Of a stretch of DNA of 24,667 nucleotides, positions 1 through 7,699 are shown one piece after another. Source of the DNA: JBFWUM01 sp050247255 (GTDB lineage: Bacteria > Acidobacteriota > Vicinamibacteria > Vicinamibacterales > UBA2999). The stretch spans positions 1 through 24,667 of the forward strand of contig JBFWUM010000054.1 of NCBI GenBank assembly GCA_050247255.1, in the 5' to 3' direction. The notes beneath the pieces are model-generated. The model was not told the origin of the DNA, made no database searches, and saw only the letters and a program-made list of their open reading frames with translations. Position 1 is the first letter of the stretch. Every line of letters begins with the position of its first letter. Position numbers and translations under genes: made by a program.

Positions 1-106
1 TGTAAATATTTTATAGCTGTGCTGGACGATGTAAAAAATACAAACTAGTATGCGAGCTTAGCCGCGGCGCCGCCTCCCCCGCGACCTGCGGCCACGAGGG
101 AAATGA

Positions 107-1510
107 ATGTCATCCACTACCGCCGGGGAGCGCGTCCTGATCGTCGAAGACGAGCCGTCGACGCGGCTCGGCCTCACCGAGCTCGTGCGTACCTGGGGCT
201 TCACGACCGAATCGGCGGCCGACGGTGAAGAGGCGCTGCAGCGCGTCACCGCGTTTCGCCCGTCGATCATCATCAGCGACCTGGTCATGCCGCGCATGGG
301 CGGCCTCGAGCTGCTGCGCGCGCTCAAGGACGATGGCGGCGACCTGACGATCGTGATCCTGACCGCGCAGGGCACCGTCGAGACTGCCGTCGAGGCGATC
401 CGCGAGGGCGCCTACGACTACATGACCAAGCCGGTCGAGCCGCAGCGGCTGAAGATCCTGCTGGAGAAGATCGTCGAGCGGCACGAGACGCTGCGCGAGG
501 TGAAGGTGCTGCGGCGCCAGCTGCGCGAGCACGGCACCTTCGGCAAGATGATCGGCACCAGCCCGCAGATGCGGAAGGTCTACCAGGTCATCGAGCAGGC
601 GGCGCCGACGGCGGCGTCGGTGCTGATCTGGGGCGAGTCGGGCACCGGCAAGGAGCTCGTCGCGCAGACCATCCACCAGCTGTCGCCGCGCGCGCAGATG
701 CCGTTCGTGCCGATCAACTGCGCGGCGATTCCCGAAACGCTGCTCGAAAGCGAGATCTTCGGCCACGAGAAGGGGGCGTTCACCGGCGCCACCGACCGGC
801 GCGAGGGATGCTTCGAGCTGGCCGATCGCGGCACGCTGTTCCTCGACGAGATTGCCGAGATGACGCCGGCCACGCAGGTGAAGCTGCTGCGCGTGCTGCA
901 GGAGCGGAAGTTCCGGCGGCTTGGCGGGCGCAACGAGCAGACCGTGGACGTCCGCGTGATTGCCGCGACCAACGTGAATCCCGCCGAGGCGGTGAGGTCG
1001 GGCAAGCTGCGCGAGGACCTCTACTACCGGCTCAACGTGTTCGCGATGGAGCTGCCGCCGCTGCGCCTGCGCAAGGAAGACCTGCCGCTGCTGGTCCAGT
1101 CGTTCATCGCCGAGTTCAACCAGCGCAACAACAAGGCGGTGACGGCGGTCGAGCCGGGCGCCATGCGGATCCTCGAGCAGTACAACTGGCCGGGCAACGT
1201 CCGCGAGCTGCGCAACGTCATCGAGCGCGCCGTCATCCTGTCGACCGGCGAGTTCATCGACGGCAAGCACCTGCCGCCGCTGGTGACCGACTCGCCGGAT
1301 GTCGTCAAGCCGACGCTGTCGCTGGCCCCCGGCACCACCGTCGAGGAGGCCGAGACGCGGCTGATCCTGATGACCCTCGAGCACACGCGCGACAACAAGA
1401 CGCGCGCCGCCGAGATCCTCGGCATCAGCCTGAAGACGCTGCACAACAAGCTGAACAAGCTCCGGGGGCGCATCCCGGGTCGAGACAAGGCCGAAGCCGT
1501 ATCCCAGTGA
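107..1510 (+). CDS. Sigma-54-dependent response regulator, NtrC family
   Basis: This is a complete three-domain NtrC-type activator of 467 residues. The receiver domain (about 8-125) has the acidic pair E14/D15, phospho-acceptor D58 in SDLVMP, T86 and K108. The AAA+ domain (about 145-380) has Walker A GESGTGKE (176-183), the sigma-54 contact loop GAFTGA (223-228) and Walker B LFLDE (244-248). A Fis-type helix-turn-helix closes the protein (AAEILGISLKTLHNKL). When phosphorylated it should oligomerise and open sigma-54 promoters. The ATG at 107 follows GAGGGA at about 7 nt; a second ATG at 103 is out of frame. The histidine kinase downstream at 1626 is the likely partner, separated only by hairpin element A. 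No -24/-12 promoter is visible in the window, so the regulon is unknown. Confidence 0.95.
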   Translation: MSSTTAGERVLIVEDEPSTRLGLTELVRTWGFTTESAADGEEALQRVTAFRPSIIISDLVMPRMGGLELLRALKDDGGDLTIVILTAQGTVETAVEAIREGAYDYMTKPVEPQRLKILLEKIVERHETLREVKVLRRQLREHGTFGKMIGTSPQMRKVYQVIEQAAPTAASVLIWGESGTGKELVAQTIHQLSPRAQMPFVPINCAAIPETLLESEIFGHEKGAFTGATDRREGCFELADRGTLFLDEIAEMTPATQVKLLRVLQERKFRRLGGRNEQTVDVRVIAATNVNPAEAVRSGKLREDLYYRLNVFAMELPPLRLRKEDLPLLVQSFIAEFNQRNNKAVTAVEPGAMRILEQYNWPGNVRELRNVIERAVILSTGEFIDGKHLPPLVTDSPDVVKPTLSLAPGTTVEEAETRLILMTLEHTRDNKTRAAEILGISLKTLHNKLNKLRGRIPGRDKAEAVSQ

Positions 1511-1512
1511 CG

Positions 1513-1601
1513 CGCCTCACACTGATCACGTACCACCGAGGCACCGAGACACCGAGATTCTTTTGTACAAATCGTGCTCGGTGCCTCGGTGCCTCGGTGG
1601 T
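1513..1601. repeat. Intergenic hairpin element A (period-8 arms)
   Basis: The left arm at 1532-1556 is built from CACCGAGG/CACCGAGA units and the right arm at 1577-1601 from GTGCCTCG units. The arms are complementary at 24 of 25 positions. The 20-nt loop holds the palindrome TTGTACAA. A 21-bp end (1513-1533, beginning CGCCTCACAC and ending GATCACGTAC) starts 2 nt after the response regulator stop. The identical 21-mer occurs in inverse orientation at 11630-11650. The element ends just before the GAAAGG ribosome site of the kinase. There is no U-tract after the stem, so it is not a classical terminator; it could tune the regulator:kinase ratio by attenuation or RNA processing (inference). Confidence 0.9.
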
Positions 1602-1625
1602 CCGTCGCAGTGAAAGGTGCCGCCG

Positions 1626-3170
1626 ATGAGACTGGGCATCAAGGGCAAGCAGATCGCCGGCGTCACCGCCATCGTCGCGCTGACGGTGGTGGCGCTCAGC
1701 GCCATCAACGTGGCGCGGCTGGCGCGGGTGGTGCTGCACGAGAGCGAGGCGCGCGGGCAGCTGCTGGCCAACGCCATCCTGCACCGTGCGCGCGAGGTGG
1801 TGCTGCCGGGCATCGAGCCGTACCAGGCGCTGCGATCGGACCCCGGGCTGCGCGCCATCCTCGAGTCGAGCATCTACGGCGAGAACGTCACCAGCGCGGC
1901 CATCGCCGACACGGCGGGGCGGATCATCGCCTCGAGCGACCCGACGCAGGAGGGGACGCAGCTCGTCGAGCGCGCGGACCTGGCGGCGCTGGTGGCCGAA
2001 GAGCGATCGGCGCTGGATCAGCTTCGGGTGATCTATTCGCGCGACGGGCAGACGCTCGAAATGCGGCAGCCGATGACGCTCGGCGATGCGGCGTTCGGGT
2101 CGATCCGCATTGGCGTGTCGACGCTGCTGATGCGCCAGGAGCTGAACAACTCGGTGCAGCCGGCGCTGATCACCGCCGCCATCGCGCTGGTCGTCGGCGT
2201 GTTCGTGGCCGGGCTGCTGGCGCAGGTGCTGCTGCGGCCGATCCATGTGATCCGCAGCGGGCTGACACGCCTCGGGCAGGGGGAGTTCGGCGTCACGCTC
2301 GACCTGCCGCAGAACGACGAGTTCGGCGACCTCGGCGCCTACTTCAACGACATCAGCCAGCAGCTGCTGGCCGACCGCGACGGCGATCCGAAAGCGCGCC
2401 TCGAAGCGATGCTGGCGTACTCGCGGAAGCTGGTGGCGCTCAACCGGCTGACCGCCGGCATTGCGCACGAGGTGAAGAACCCGCTGAACGCGATGATCAT
2501 CCACCTCGAGCTGCTGCGGACGAAGATCCAGAAGGGGATGGTCAGCCCGACGCCGCAACCGGTGGCCGCGGGTTCGGCCCTCGGTCTCGCCGAAGCGCCG
2601 CGCAGCGGCGCGGAGGCAAGCGGAGCGCTCCAGCACGTCGAGATCATCGAGAGCGAGATTCGCCGCCTCGACGAGGTCGTGCAGGGCTTCCTGAAGTTCA
2701 CGCGCCCTGAGGACCTGCGGCTCCAGCCGGTGGCGATGGCCGGGCTCTTCGACGAGATCTTCCCGGTGCTCGAGCCCGAGGCGGCCGCCAACGGCGTGAA
2801 GATCGTTTCCGACTGCGGCGCCAGCGTGCCGCCGGTCAACGGCGATCGCGCCATGCTGCGGCAGGTGTTCATGAACCTGGCGATCAACGCCATCCAGGCC
2901 ATGCCGAACGGCGGCACCCTGCGCCTGAGCTGCCGCCCCGCCGGCTCGCGGGTTGAGGTGCGCATCGAGGACACCGGCGTCGGGATTCCGCCGGAACACC
3001 TCGGGAAGATCTTTGACCTGTACTTCACGACGAAGGATCATGGGACGGGGATCGGGTTGTCGATGGTCTACCGGATCATCCAGCTGCACGATGGCGACGT
3101 CGAGGTGCAGTCCACCCCGGGCCGCGGCACCACGTTCCGCGTCCTGCTCCCGAGGGCCAATGAAGACTGA
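1626..3170 (+). CDS. Membrane sensor histidine kinase (HAMP, HisKA, HATPase)
   Basis: A sensor kinase of 514 residues. TM1 lies at about 10-30, an extracytoplasmic sensor region at about 32-178, TM2 at about 182-204 and a HAMP linker at about 205-255. The dimerisation helix carries H281 in AGIAHEVKNPLNAM. The ATPase domain shows the N box (NLAINAIQAM), G1 (DTGVGIP), F box (LYFTTKDHGTGIGL) and G2. It should autophosphorylate H281 and pass phosphate to D58 of the upstream regulator. I chose the ATG at 1626 because GAAAGG lies 8 nt upstream; a GTG at 1617 is in frame but has no such site. An insert of about 30 residues (306-335) between the two dimerisation helices coincides with a palindromic repeat and is unusual. 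The signal sensed cannot be read from the sequence. Confidence 0.93.
   Translation: MRLGIKGKQIAGVTAIVALTVVALSAINVARLARVVLHESEARGQLLANAILHRAREVVLPGIEPYQALRSDPGLRAILESSIYGENVTSAAIADTAGRIIASSDPTQEGTQLVERADLAALVAEERSALDQLRVIYSRDGQTLEMRQPMTLGDAAFGSIRIGVSTLLMRQELNNSVQPALITAAIALVVGVFVAGLLAQVLLRPIHVIRSGLTRLGQGEFGVTLDLPQNDEFGDLGAYFNDISQQLLADRDGDPKARLEAMLAYSRKLVALNRLTAGIAHEVKNPLNAMIIHLELLRTKIQKGMVSPTPQPVAAGSALGLAEAPRSGAEASGALQHVEIIESEIRRLDEVVQGFLKFTRPEDLRLQPVAMAGLFDEIFPVLEPEAAANGVKIVSDCGASVPPVNGDRAMLRQVFMNLAINAIQAMPNGGTLRLSCRPAGSRVEVRIEDTGVGIPPEHLGKIFDLYFTTKDHGTGIGLSMVYRIIQLHDGDVEVQSTPGRGTTFRVLLPRANED
2589..2617. repeat. In-frame palindromic insert in the kinase dimerisation region
   Basis: GCCGAAGC (2589-2596) and GCGGAGGC (2610-2617) flank a GCGCCG-rich stem. 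The same two outer octamers, in the same order, flank the palindrome in the ABC permease at 10854-10873. The encoded residues lie in a low-complexity Ala/Pro/Gly/Ser stretch of the kinase (about 306-335), where the family normally has a short connector. The reading frame stays open through it. Confidence 0.6.
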
Positions 3171-3738
3171 CATCAGGCGTGGGATTTGTGCCTTGTGCGT
3201 GGTGCTCGGTGCCTTGACGGCCGGCGCCTGCGCGAAGGCGCGCGCTGAGACGGTCCCGGATGGCCCGCCGCTGGCGGTGCCCGAGCCGCCGGCGCGTGTG
3301 CTGATGCCGGTCGAGGAGCCGCTCCCCGCGGCGTCCGCGACGCCCGAGACGCCGCCGGTAACCGCGCCGCGTCCGCCGGCGCGGCAGCCGGTTCGTCGTC
3401 CGGCGACCGCCGAGGCCGAGACCCGCCCCGACCCGGCGCCGCCCGCAGCGGCTGCCGCACCGGCGCCGGCGGCGCCCGCGCCGGTGCTGCGCGCCACGCC
3501 GTCGGCCGCCGACGTTGCCGCCGAGCGCAACGTGCGCGACCTGCTCGGGCGGGCGACGCGTGATCTCGGCCGGGTGGACTACGGCAGATTGAGCGCGAAC
3601 GGCCGTTCGCAGTACGAGCAGTCGAAGCGATTCACGGAGCAGGCGGAGCAGGCGCTGAAGGATCGCAACCTGCCGTTTGCGGTGACGCTGGCCGACAAGG
3701 CGGCCACGCTCGCCGCGGAGCTACTTGGAAGCAGGTAA
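3160..3738 (+). CDS. Pro/Ala-rich exported protein of unknown function
   Basis: A protein of 192 residues. Its N-terminus (MKTDIRRGICALCVVLGAL) is basic and then hydrophobic, followed by AGAC, a weak lipobox, so it may be a lipoprotein or a cleaved secreted protein. Residues about 30-120 are a Pro/Ala-rich linker. The C-terminal 70 residues are charged and look helical (VRDLLGRATRDLGRVDY ... LADKAATLAAELLGSR). I do not recognise a named family. The ATG overlaps the end of the kinase gene by 11 nt, so translation is probably coupled and the protein may serve the same signalling system. Its signal-peptide core is encoded by a period-7 tandem array (3186-3216). The 3' end overlaps the convergent DoxX gene by 18 nt. 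Confidence 0.75.
   Translation: MKTDIRRGICALCVVLGALTAGACAKARAETVPDGPPLAVPEPPARVLMPVEEPLPAASATPETPPVTAPRPPARQPVRRPATAEAETRPDPAPPAAAAAPAPAAPAPVLRATPSAADVAAERNVRDLLGRATRDLGRVDYGRLSANGRSQYEQSKRFTEQAEQALKDRNLPFAVTLADKAATLAAELLGSR
3186..3216 (+). repeat. Heptamer tandem array in the signal-peptide coding region
   Basis: Four consecutive 7-mers, TTGTGCC, TTGTGCG, TGGTGCT and CGGTGCC, are followed by TTG. They encode C-A-L-C-V-V-L-G-A-L, the hydrophobic core of the signal sequence. The 13-mer GTGCTCGGTGCCT inside it is identical to the start of the right arm of element A (1575-1587). Confidence 0.65.
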
Positions 3739-4194
3739 GACGACCTTTTCAGCCGTCATCACATCGTCTTCTTCCGGCAGCATCAGGTAGAGGATCAGCA
3801 GCGCGGCGCGCGGCAGGATGTAGGCGTTGACCGCGCGAATGTCCATCGCCGTCACGCCGCCCACCGGATCGATCAGTCCCGCCAGGCCGTAGCCGGCCGC
3901 CGTCATCACCATCATCCCGCCCAGCGCCCGCGCCGCCAGCCGCGGCCGGATCCCGAGCGCCAGCAAACCGCCGAGCAGCAGCTCGACGAAGCCGGTGACG
4001 TAGGCGACCGGGTAGATCGCCCAGCCGGGAAAATAGAACGCCATGTGCGACGCCTCGGCCACGTGTGCCGCGTAGGCGGCGGCGCCGACGGTCACCACCT
4101 TGTTGGCGCCGGCGAAGACGAACATCAGCCCGGCGATGGCGCGCGGGACGAACAGCGCCCAGGCGCGTTCGAGCGGCGTGGCGAGCGCGGCCAT
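3721..4194 (-). CDS. DoxX-family membrane protein
   Basis: A protein of 157 residues with about four membrane helices and a DoxX-like N-terminal motif (RAIAGLMFVFAGANKVV). The DoxX family comprises small inner-membrane proteins, some linked to quinone or thiol redox chemistry; no specific reaction can be assigned. The ATG (4192-4194) overlaps the upstream DoxX stop as TGATG, so the two are translationally coupled and may act as a heteromer or as duplicated paralogues. The 3' end runs 18 nt into the convergent gene at 3160-3738. Confidence 0.85.
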   Translation of the reverse strand: MAALATPLERAWALFVPRAIAGLMFVFAGANKVVTVGAAAYAAHVAEASHMAFYFPGWAIYPVAYVTGFVELLLGGLLALGIRPRLAARALGGMMVMTAAGYGLAGLIDPVGGVTAMDIRAVNAYILPRAALLILYLMLPEEDDVMTAEKVVLPASK

Positions 4195-4649
4195 CAGGCG
4201 AGCGCCTCCTGCGCGCGCGGCTGCCGGCGCCGCCGCCGCAGCGCGTCCACCGAGAAGAGATCCCACTCGCGCGGCAGCAGCAGCACGAACAGCAGCAGCC
4301 CGCTGCGCGGGAGGATGAAGCCGTTCATCACGAACAGCGGCGACAGCACGAGGTGGCCGAAGGCGACCATCACCAGGATGCCGCCGAGCACCAGCAGCGC
4401 CGGGCGCGTGAAGAGGCCGATGAGCACCAGCGCGCCGAAGACCAGCTCCAGCACCGGGGTCGCCGTGCCGGTCAGCCACAGCGACCACTCCGGCAGGTAG
4501 GTGCCGGCGTAGGGCACCACGAACAGCCGGCGCGCGTGCTCGAGCGCGCCGATGGTGAACACCTTGTGGACGCCGGCGATGAAAAAGACGATGCCGAGCA
4601 GGGCGCGGGCGATGAACAGCGCCCAGGCGCGATCGAAGTTGGGCTGCAC
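4194..4649 (-). CDS. DoxX-family membrane protein
   Basis: A protein of 151 residues, paralogous to the next gene (shared RAWALFIARALLGIVFFIAG-type start), with four predicted helices and a basic Arg-rich tail. The GTG at 4649 is the only start before the opening helix. A TATAGT hexamer lies 7 nt upstream on the minus strand (4657-4662), which suggests a leaderless transcript. It is divergent from the TetR gene at 4711, and the palindrome at 4701-4720 lies about 50 bp upstream, so the TetR protein may also control this pair (inference). Confidence 0.87.
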   Translation of the reverse strand: MQPNFDRAWALFIARALLGIVFFIAGVHKVFTIGALEHARRLFVVPYAGTYLPEWSLWLTGTATPVLELVFGALVLIGLFTRPALLVLGGILVMVAFGHLVLSPLFVMNGFILPRSGLLLFVLLLPREWDLFSVDALRRRRRQPRAQEALA

Positions 4650-4656
4650 GGCGGCG

Positions 4657-4662
4657 ACTATA
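4657..4662 (-). promoter_or_regulatory. Candidate -10 box for the DoxX pair
   Basis: TATAGT on the minus strand, 7 nt before the GTG start at 4649. There is no Shine-Dalgarno sequence between it and the start and no good -35 hexamer. This fits a leaderless mRNA. Confidence 0.45.
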
Positions 4663-4700
4663 CCGCGCTTGCGCCGCCGCCGCGGATGGTTTATCGTCCT

Positions 4701-4720
4701 GTTTAACTAAATGGTTAAAC
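4701..4720. promoter_or_regulatory. Palindromic operator over the TetR start codon
   Basis: GTTTAAC (4701-4707), a 6-nt spacer, then GTTAAAC (4714-4720) form a perfect 7-bp inverted repeat. The ATG of the TetR gene (4711-4713) sits inside it. TetR-family proteins commonly bind such sites in their own promoters, so this is the likely autoregulatory operator of the efflux operon and possibly of the divergent DoxX genes. Confidence 0.7.
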
Positions 4721-5355
4721 CGGCCAGCCATCCCGCCGACGGCGCCGAGACGCGCATCCTGGACGCCGCCCATGCCGTGTTCCTGCGGCGCGGCACCGCC
4801 GGCGCCCGCATGCAGGAGATCGCGAAGGAAGCCAGGGTCAACCCGGCGCTGCTGCACTACTACTTCCGCTCGAAGGCGCGGCTGTCGGAGGCGGTGTTCA
4901 CGCGCGCCGCCGCCCAGCTGCTGCCCGCCGCGTTCCAGATCCTCGGCTCGGACCGGCCGCTCGAGGACAAAGTGACGGCGATCGTCGACCACGAGCACGC
5001 GCAGCTCCTGAAGACGCCGTACCTGCCGGCCTACGTGCTGAGCGAGCTGGCGCACCACCCGGAACGGGCACGGCAGTTCCTGTCCGCGGTCACCGGCAGG
5101 ACACCGGAGGAGATCGGCCGATCGGTCATGGCGCGGTTGAAGGCGCAGATCCAGGAACAGGTCAAGGCGGGCCGCATGCGCGCGATCGAGCCGGACCAGT
5201 TCGTCATCAACCTCATGTCGCTCTGCATCTTCCCGTTTGCCGCGCGCACCATGATCTGCACGCTGCTCGGCCTGGACGCTGCGGGGTTCGAGAAGTTCGT
5301 GGCGCGCCGGCGCAAGGAGCTGCCGGCGTCTTTCCTGAGAGGCCTTCGGCCATGA
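4711..5355 (+). CDS. TetR-family repressor of the efflux operon (CecR-like)
   Basis: A TetR-type regulator of 214 residues. The helix-turn-helix lies at about 14-60 (TRILDAAHAVFLRRG ... MQEIAKEARVNPALLHYYF), and the helical ligand domain fills the rest. It heads an operon whose later genes resemble E. coli ybhG-ybhF-ybhS-ybhR, where the adjacent TetR regulator CecR (YbiH) controls the exporter; the same role is likely here. No ribosome site precedes ATG 4711, which sits within its own palindrome. The stop overlaps the TolC start as ATGA (5352-5355). The inducer is unknown. Confidence 0.9.
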   Translation: MVKPASHPADGAETRILDAAHAVFLRRGTAGARMQEIAKEARVNPALLHYYFRSKARLSEAVFTRAAAQLLPAAFQILGSDRPLEDKVTAIVDHEHAQLLKTPYLPAYVLSELAHHPERARQFLSAVTGRTPEEIGRSVMARLKAQIQEQVKAGRMRAIEPDQFVINLMSLCIFPFAARTMICTLLGLDAAGFEKFVARRRKELPASFLRGLRP

Positions 5356-6659
5356 AGCAATGGTTGGTGGTGCTGGTGGTGCTGGTGGGGCCTGGGGCCT
5401 GGTGCCTGGTGCCTGGGGTGGCGTATGCGCAGGAGACGCTGCAACTCGGTGAGCTCGTGGATGCCGCGCTGGCGAGCGATCCGCGGACGGCGCAGGTCGA
5501 GCTCCTCGAGCGCGCCTCGGCGCTCCGTCAACGCAATGTCTCGGCGCAGTGGCGTCCCGCCGTCGGGCTCGAGGCGCAGGCACAGGCGCAGAGCGACGCC
5601 GTCGAAGCCTCGTTCCGCGGGCCTGACGGCCGTCCCGTGTTCTCGGCGTCCAGGCAGACCTACGACTCGTACCTGCGGGTCGAGCAGCGGCTGTTCGATC
5701 GCGGCATCGGCATCCAGGGTGACCTCGAACGGACGCAACTCGCCGAGCAGCAGGCGCGGGTACGCGCTGCGGTCTACGCGGTGCGGCAGCAGGTCAACGA
5801 GGCGTTCTTCGCCGCGCTCACCCTCGAACAGCGCGCCCGGGTGCTGCAGGCGGCGCTGGCCGAGCTCGAGGCGCGGCTGCGCGAGGCGCAGGCCCGTGTC
5901 GAGCAGGGGACCGCGCTCGCGGCGGATGCGGCAGCAGTCGAAGCCACGCTGTTGGAGCGCCGCCAGGCCGAAGACGAGGTGCAGTCGAATCGCCGCGCGG
6001 CGCTCGCCAGGCTCGCGGCCATCACCGGGCGGCAGATCCCGCGCGAGGCCACGCTGGCCGTGCCGGATCTTGCGGCGCGTGCAGCACACGTCACGACTGG
6101 CTCGTCACAGCAGCTGCGCCCCGAATATCAGTTGTTCGCCAGCACCCGGATGCGTCTTGCGGTGCAGCAGGCGCTGGCGGGCGCGCAGGGGCAACCGCGG
6201 GTGTCGGCCTTCATGCGCGCCGGCGTCGGGCGCCCGGGGTTGAACTTCGCCGAGCACGACACCCAGGCCTACGCCCTCGGCGGCGTGCGGCTGCAGTGGA
6301 ACGCGTGGAACTGGGGAACGCCGCAGCGGGAGCGTGAGGCGCTGGCGCTGCAGCAGCAGATCACCGCTGCCGACCAGGATTACTTCTCGCGGCAACTCGC
6401 CGAAGGGGCAGCCGTTGACACCGAGGCCATCGCCCGGCTGCAGCGGGCTGTCGAGGGCGACGCGCGGATCGTCGCGCTCAGGGAGCAGGTCGAGCGCACG
6501 GCGGGTGCACGCATGCAGGAGGGGGTGCTGACGGCCTCCGACTACCTGGCGCGCAATGCGGAACTGCTGCAGGCACGCGTGGCCCAGGCCACGCATCGCA
6601 TCGAACTGGAAGAGGCACGGGCCCGGCTGCTGACGCGCGCCGGCGTGGAGGTGAGGTGA
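5352..6659 (+). CDS. TolC-like outer-membrane efflux protein
   Basis: A protein of 435 residues with a signal peptide (MKQWLVVLVVLVGPGAW ... AYAQ) and two long helical outer-membrane efflux protein (OEP) repeats rich in Ala, Glu, Gln and Arg, typical of the TolC trimer hairpins. It should form the outer-membrane channel of the tripartite pump made with the next five genes. E. coli YbhGFSR lacks a TolC gene in its operon, whereas here it is included between the regulator and the adaptor. The ATG overlaps the TetR stop. The signal peptide is encoded partly by 4.6 copies of a heptamer (5387-5418). Confidence 0.9.
   Translation: MKQWLVVLVVLVGPGAWCLVPGVAYAQETLQLGELVDAALASDPRTAQVELLERASALRQRNVSAQWRPAVGLEAQAQAQSDAVEASFRGPDGRPVFSASRQTYDSYLRVEQRLFDRGIGIQGDLERTQLAEQQARVRAAVYAVRQQVNEAFFAALTLEQRARVLQAALAELEARLREAQARVEQGTALAADAAAVEATLLERRQAEDEVQSNRRAALARLAAITGRQIPREATLAVPDLAARAAHVTTGSSQQLRPEYQLFASTRMRLAVQQALAGAQGQPRVSAFMRAGVGRPGLNFAEHDTQAYALGGVRLQWNAWNWGTPQREREALALQQQITAADQDYFSRQLAEGAAVDTEAIARLQRAVEGDARIVALREQVERTAGARMQEGVLTASDYLARNAELLQARVAQATHRIELEEARARLLTRAGVEVR
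5387..5418 (+). repeat. Heptamer tandem array in the TolC signal peptide
   Basis: GGGGCCT, GGGGCCT, GGTGCCT, GGTGCCT and GGGG follow one another without gaps and encode V-G-P-G-A-W-C-L-V-P-G. Just upstream, TGGTGGTGC is repeated (about 5365-5382). The unit GGTGCCT matches the core of the arms of element A. Confidence 0.75.
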
Positions 6660-7699
6660 TGAGTCGACTGGCAGGGAGCCCGGGACTTCAGTCCCGGCTC
6701 GTGCTGATGCTGGCGCTGTTGCTGGTGGGATGTGCCGGGGCCGACGAACCCGACGCCTACGGCAACGTGGAGGCGACCGACGTGCTGGTATCGGCCGAAG
6801 TGGCCGGCCGCCTGATGACCTTCGAGGTCGACGAGGGGCAGCAGCTCGACGCCGGCGCCATCGTCGGTACCATCGACGCCGAGCCGCTGACCTTGCAGCG
6901 CACCCAGGCCGAGGCGCAGCGCGCGGCGACCGCCTCGCGCGCGACCGAGGTGGCGCGGCAGGTGCCGGTGCTCGAGGCGCAGCGCGCCGCCGCCGAGGCC
7001 CAGCGGGCGGCGGCGGACGCCCAGCGCAGCGGGTTGGAGAGCCAGCTCGAAATCGCGCGCCGGAACCTCGAGCGCACCCGGCGGCTCCGCGAGCAGGAGG
7101 CGGCCACCGCGCAACAACTCGATCAGGCCGAACGCGACGTCCGCGTGCTCGAAGAACAGGTGCGCGCGCAGGGGCAGCAGGTCGAAGCGCAGGTCCGCCA
7201 GGTGGCCGCTTACGAGGCGCAGATCGAGGCGGTGCGGGCGCAGCGGCAGACGGCCGCGCAGCAGGTGGCATCGGCCGAAGCGCAGGTCGCGCAGATCGAC
7301 GATCGCATCCGCCGCAGCGAGGTCCGCAACCCGAGCGCCGGCACCGTGCTGGCGACCTTCGCCGAGCCGGGCGAGCTGGTGCAGGCCGGGCAGCCGCTGT
7401 ATCGCATTGCCGATCTCGGCACCGTCGACGTGCGTGCTTACGTTGGCGAAGCGCAGCTGTCCGGCATCCGCGTCGGTCAGTCCGTGCAGGTGTCGTTCGA
7501 TGCCGGCGGCAATGCGCGCCAGTCGCTCGACGGCACCATCACGCGGATCGCCGACCAGGCGGAGTTCACCCCGACGCCCATCCAGACGCGCGACGAGCGG
7601 ACCGATCTCGTCTACGCCATCACCGTGCGCGTCGCCAACCCCGAACGCCGTCTCAAGATCGGAATGCCGGTCGATGTCGACTTCGCTGACGGCCAGTAA
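6659..7699 (+). CDS. HlyD/YbhG-like periplasmic adaptor lipoprotein
   Basis: A protein of 346 residues. The N-terminus has a lipobox (ALLLVGC), so it is probably anchored as a lipoprotein. A biotinyl-lipoyl half follows (SAEVAGRLMTFEVDEGQQL), then a long coiled-coil hairpin (about 75-215, Ala/Glu/Gln/Arg-rich), the second lipoyl half (VRNPSAGTVL ... GELVQAGQPLYRIADL) and a beta-barrel domain. It should bridge the ABC permeases and the TolC channel. The ATG at 6659 has GGAGGT 6 nt upstream and overlaps the TolC stop as TGATG; a GTG at 6656 is less likely. A palindrome with a TTCA loop (6676-6700) encodes the residues before the hydrophobic core. Confidence 0.92.
   Translation: MSRLAGSPGLQSRLVLMLALLLVGCAGADEPDAYGNVEATDVLVSAEVAGRLMTFEVDEGQQLDAGAIVGTIDAEPLTLQRTQAEAQRAATASRATEVARQVPVLEAQRAAAEAQRAAADAQRSGLESQLEIARRNLERTRRLREQEAATAQQLDQAERDVRVLEEQVRAQGQQVEAQVRQVAAYEAQIEAVRAQRQTAAQQVASAEAQVAQIDDRIRRSEVRNPSAGTVLATFAEPGELVQAGQPLYRIADLGTVDVRAYVGEAQLSGIRVGQSVQVSFDAGGNARQSLDGTITRIADQAEFTPTPIQTRDERTDLVYAITVRVANPERRLKIGMPVDVDFADGQ
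6676..6700. repeat. TTCA-loop palindrome in the adaptor N-terminus
   Basis: GAGCCCGGGAC (6676-6686), loop TTCA (6687-6690), then GTCCCGGCTC (6691-6700) form a hairpin with a single one-base bulge. It encodes S-P-G-L-Q-S-R just before the lipoprotein hydrophobic stretch. The same loop type (C-TTCA-G or C-TTTA-G) closes the hairpins at 19450-19469 and 19717-19748. Confidence 0.6.

Noticed and set aside
1..106. Sigma-54 promoter for the response regulator
   Set aside because: No GG-N10-GC pair with TGGCAC/TTGC character is seen; the region is AT-rich (1-60) and then GC-rich, with no convincing -35/-10 pair either.
110..1444. Long open frame antisense to the response regulator, and a similar one at 1425-3530 on the minus strand
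   Set aside because: The translations are Arg/Leu/Ala/Gln-rich with no domain pattern; they are shadows of GC-rich genes whose sense frames carry full family motifs.
1532..1601. CRISPR array or tandem repeat locus
   Set aside because: The units are 7-9 bp, with no unique spacers, and the two halves are inverted relative to each other.
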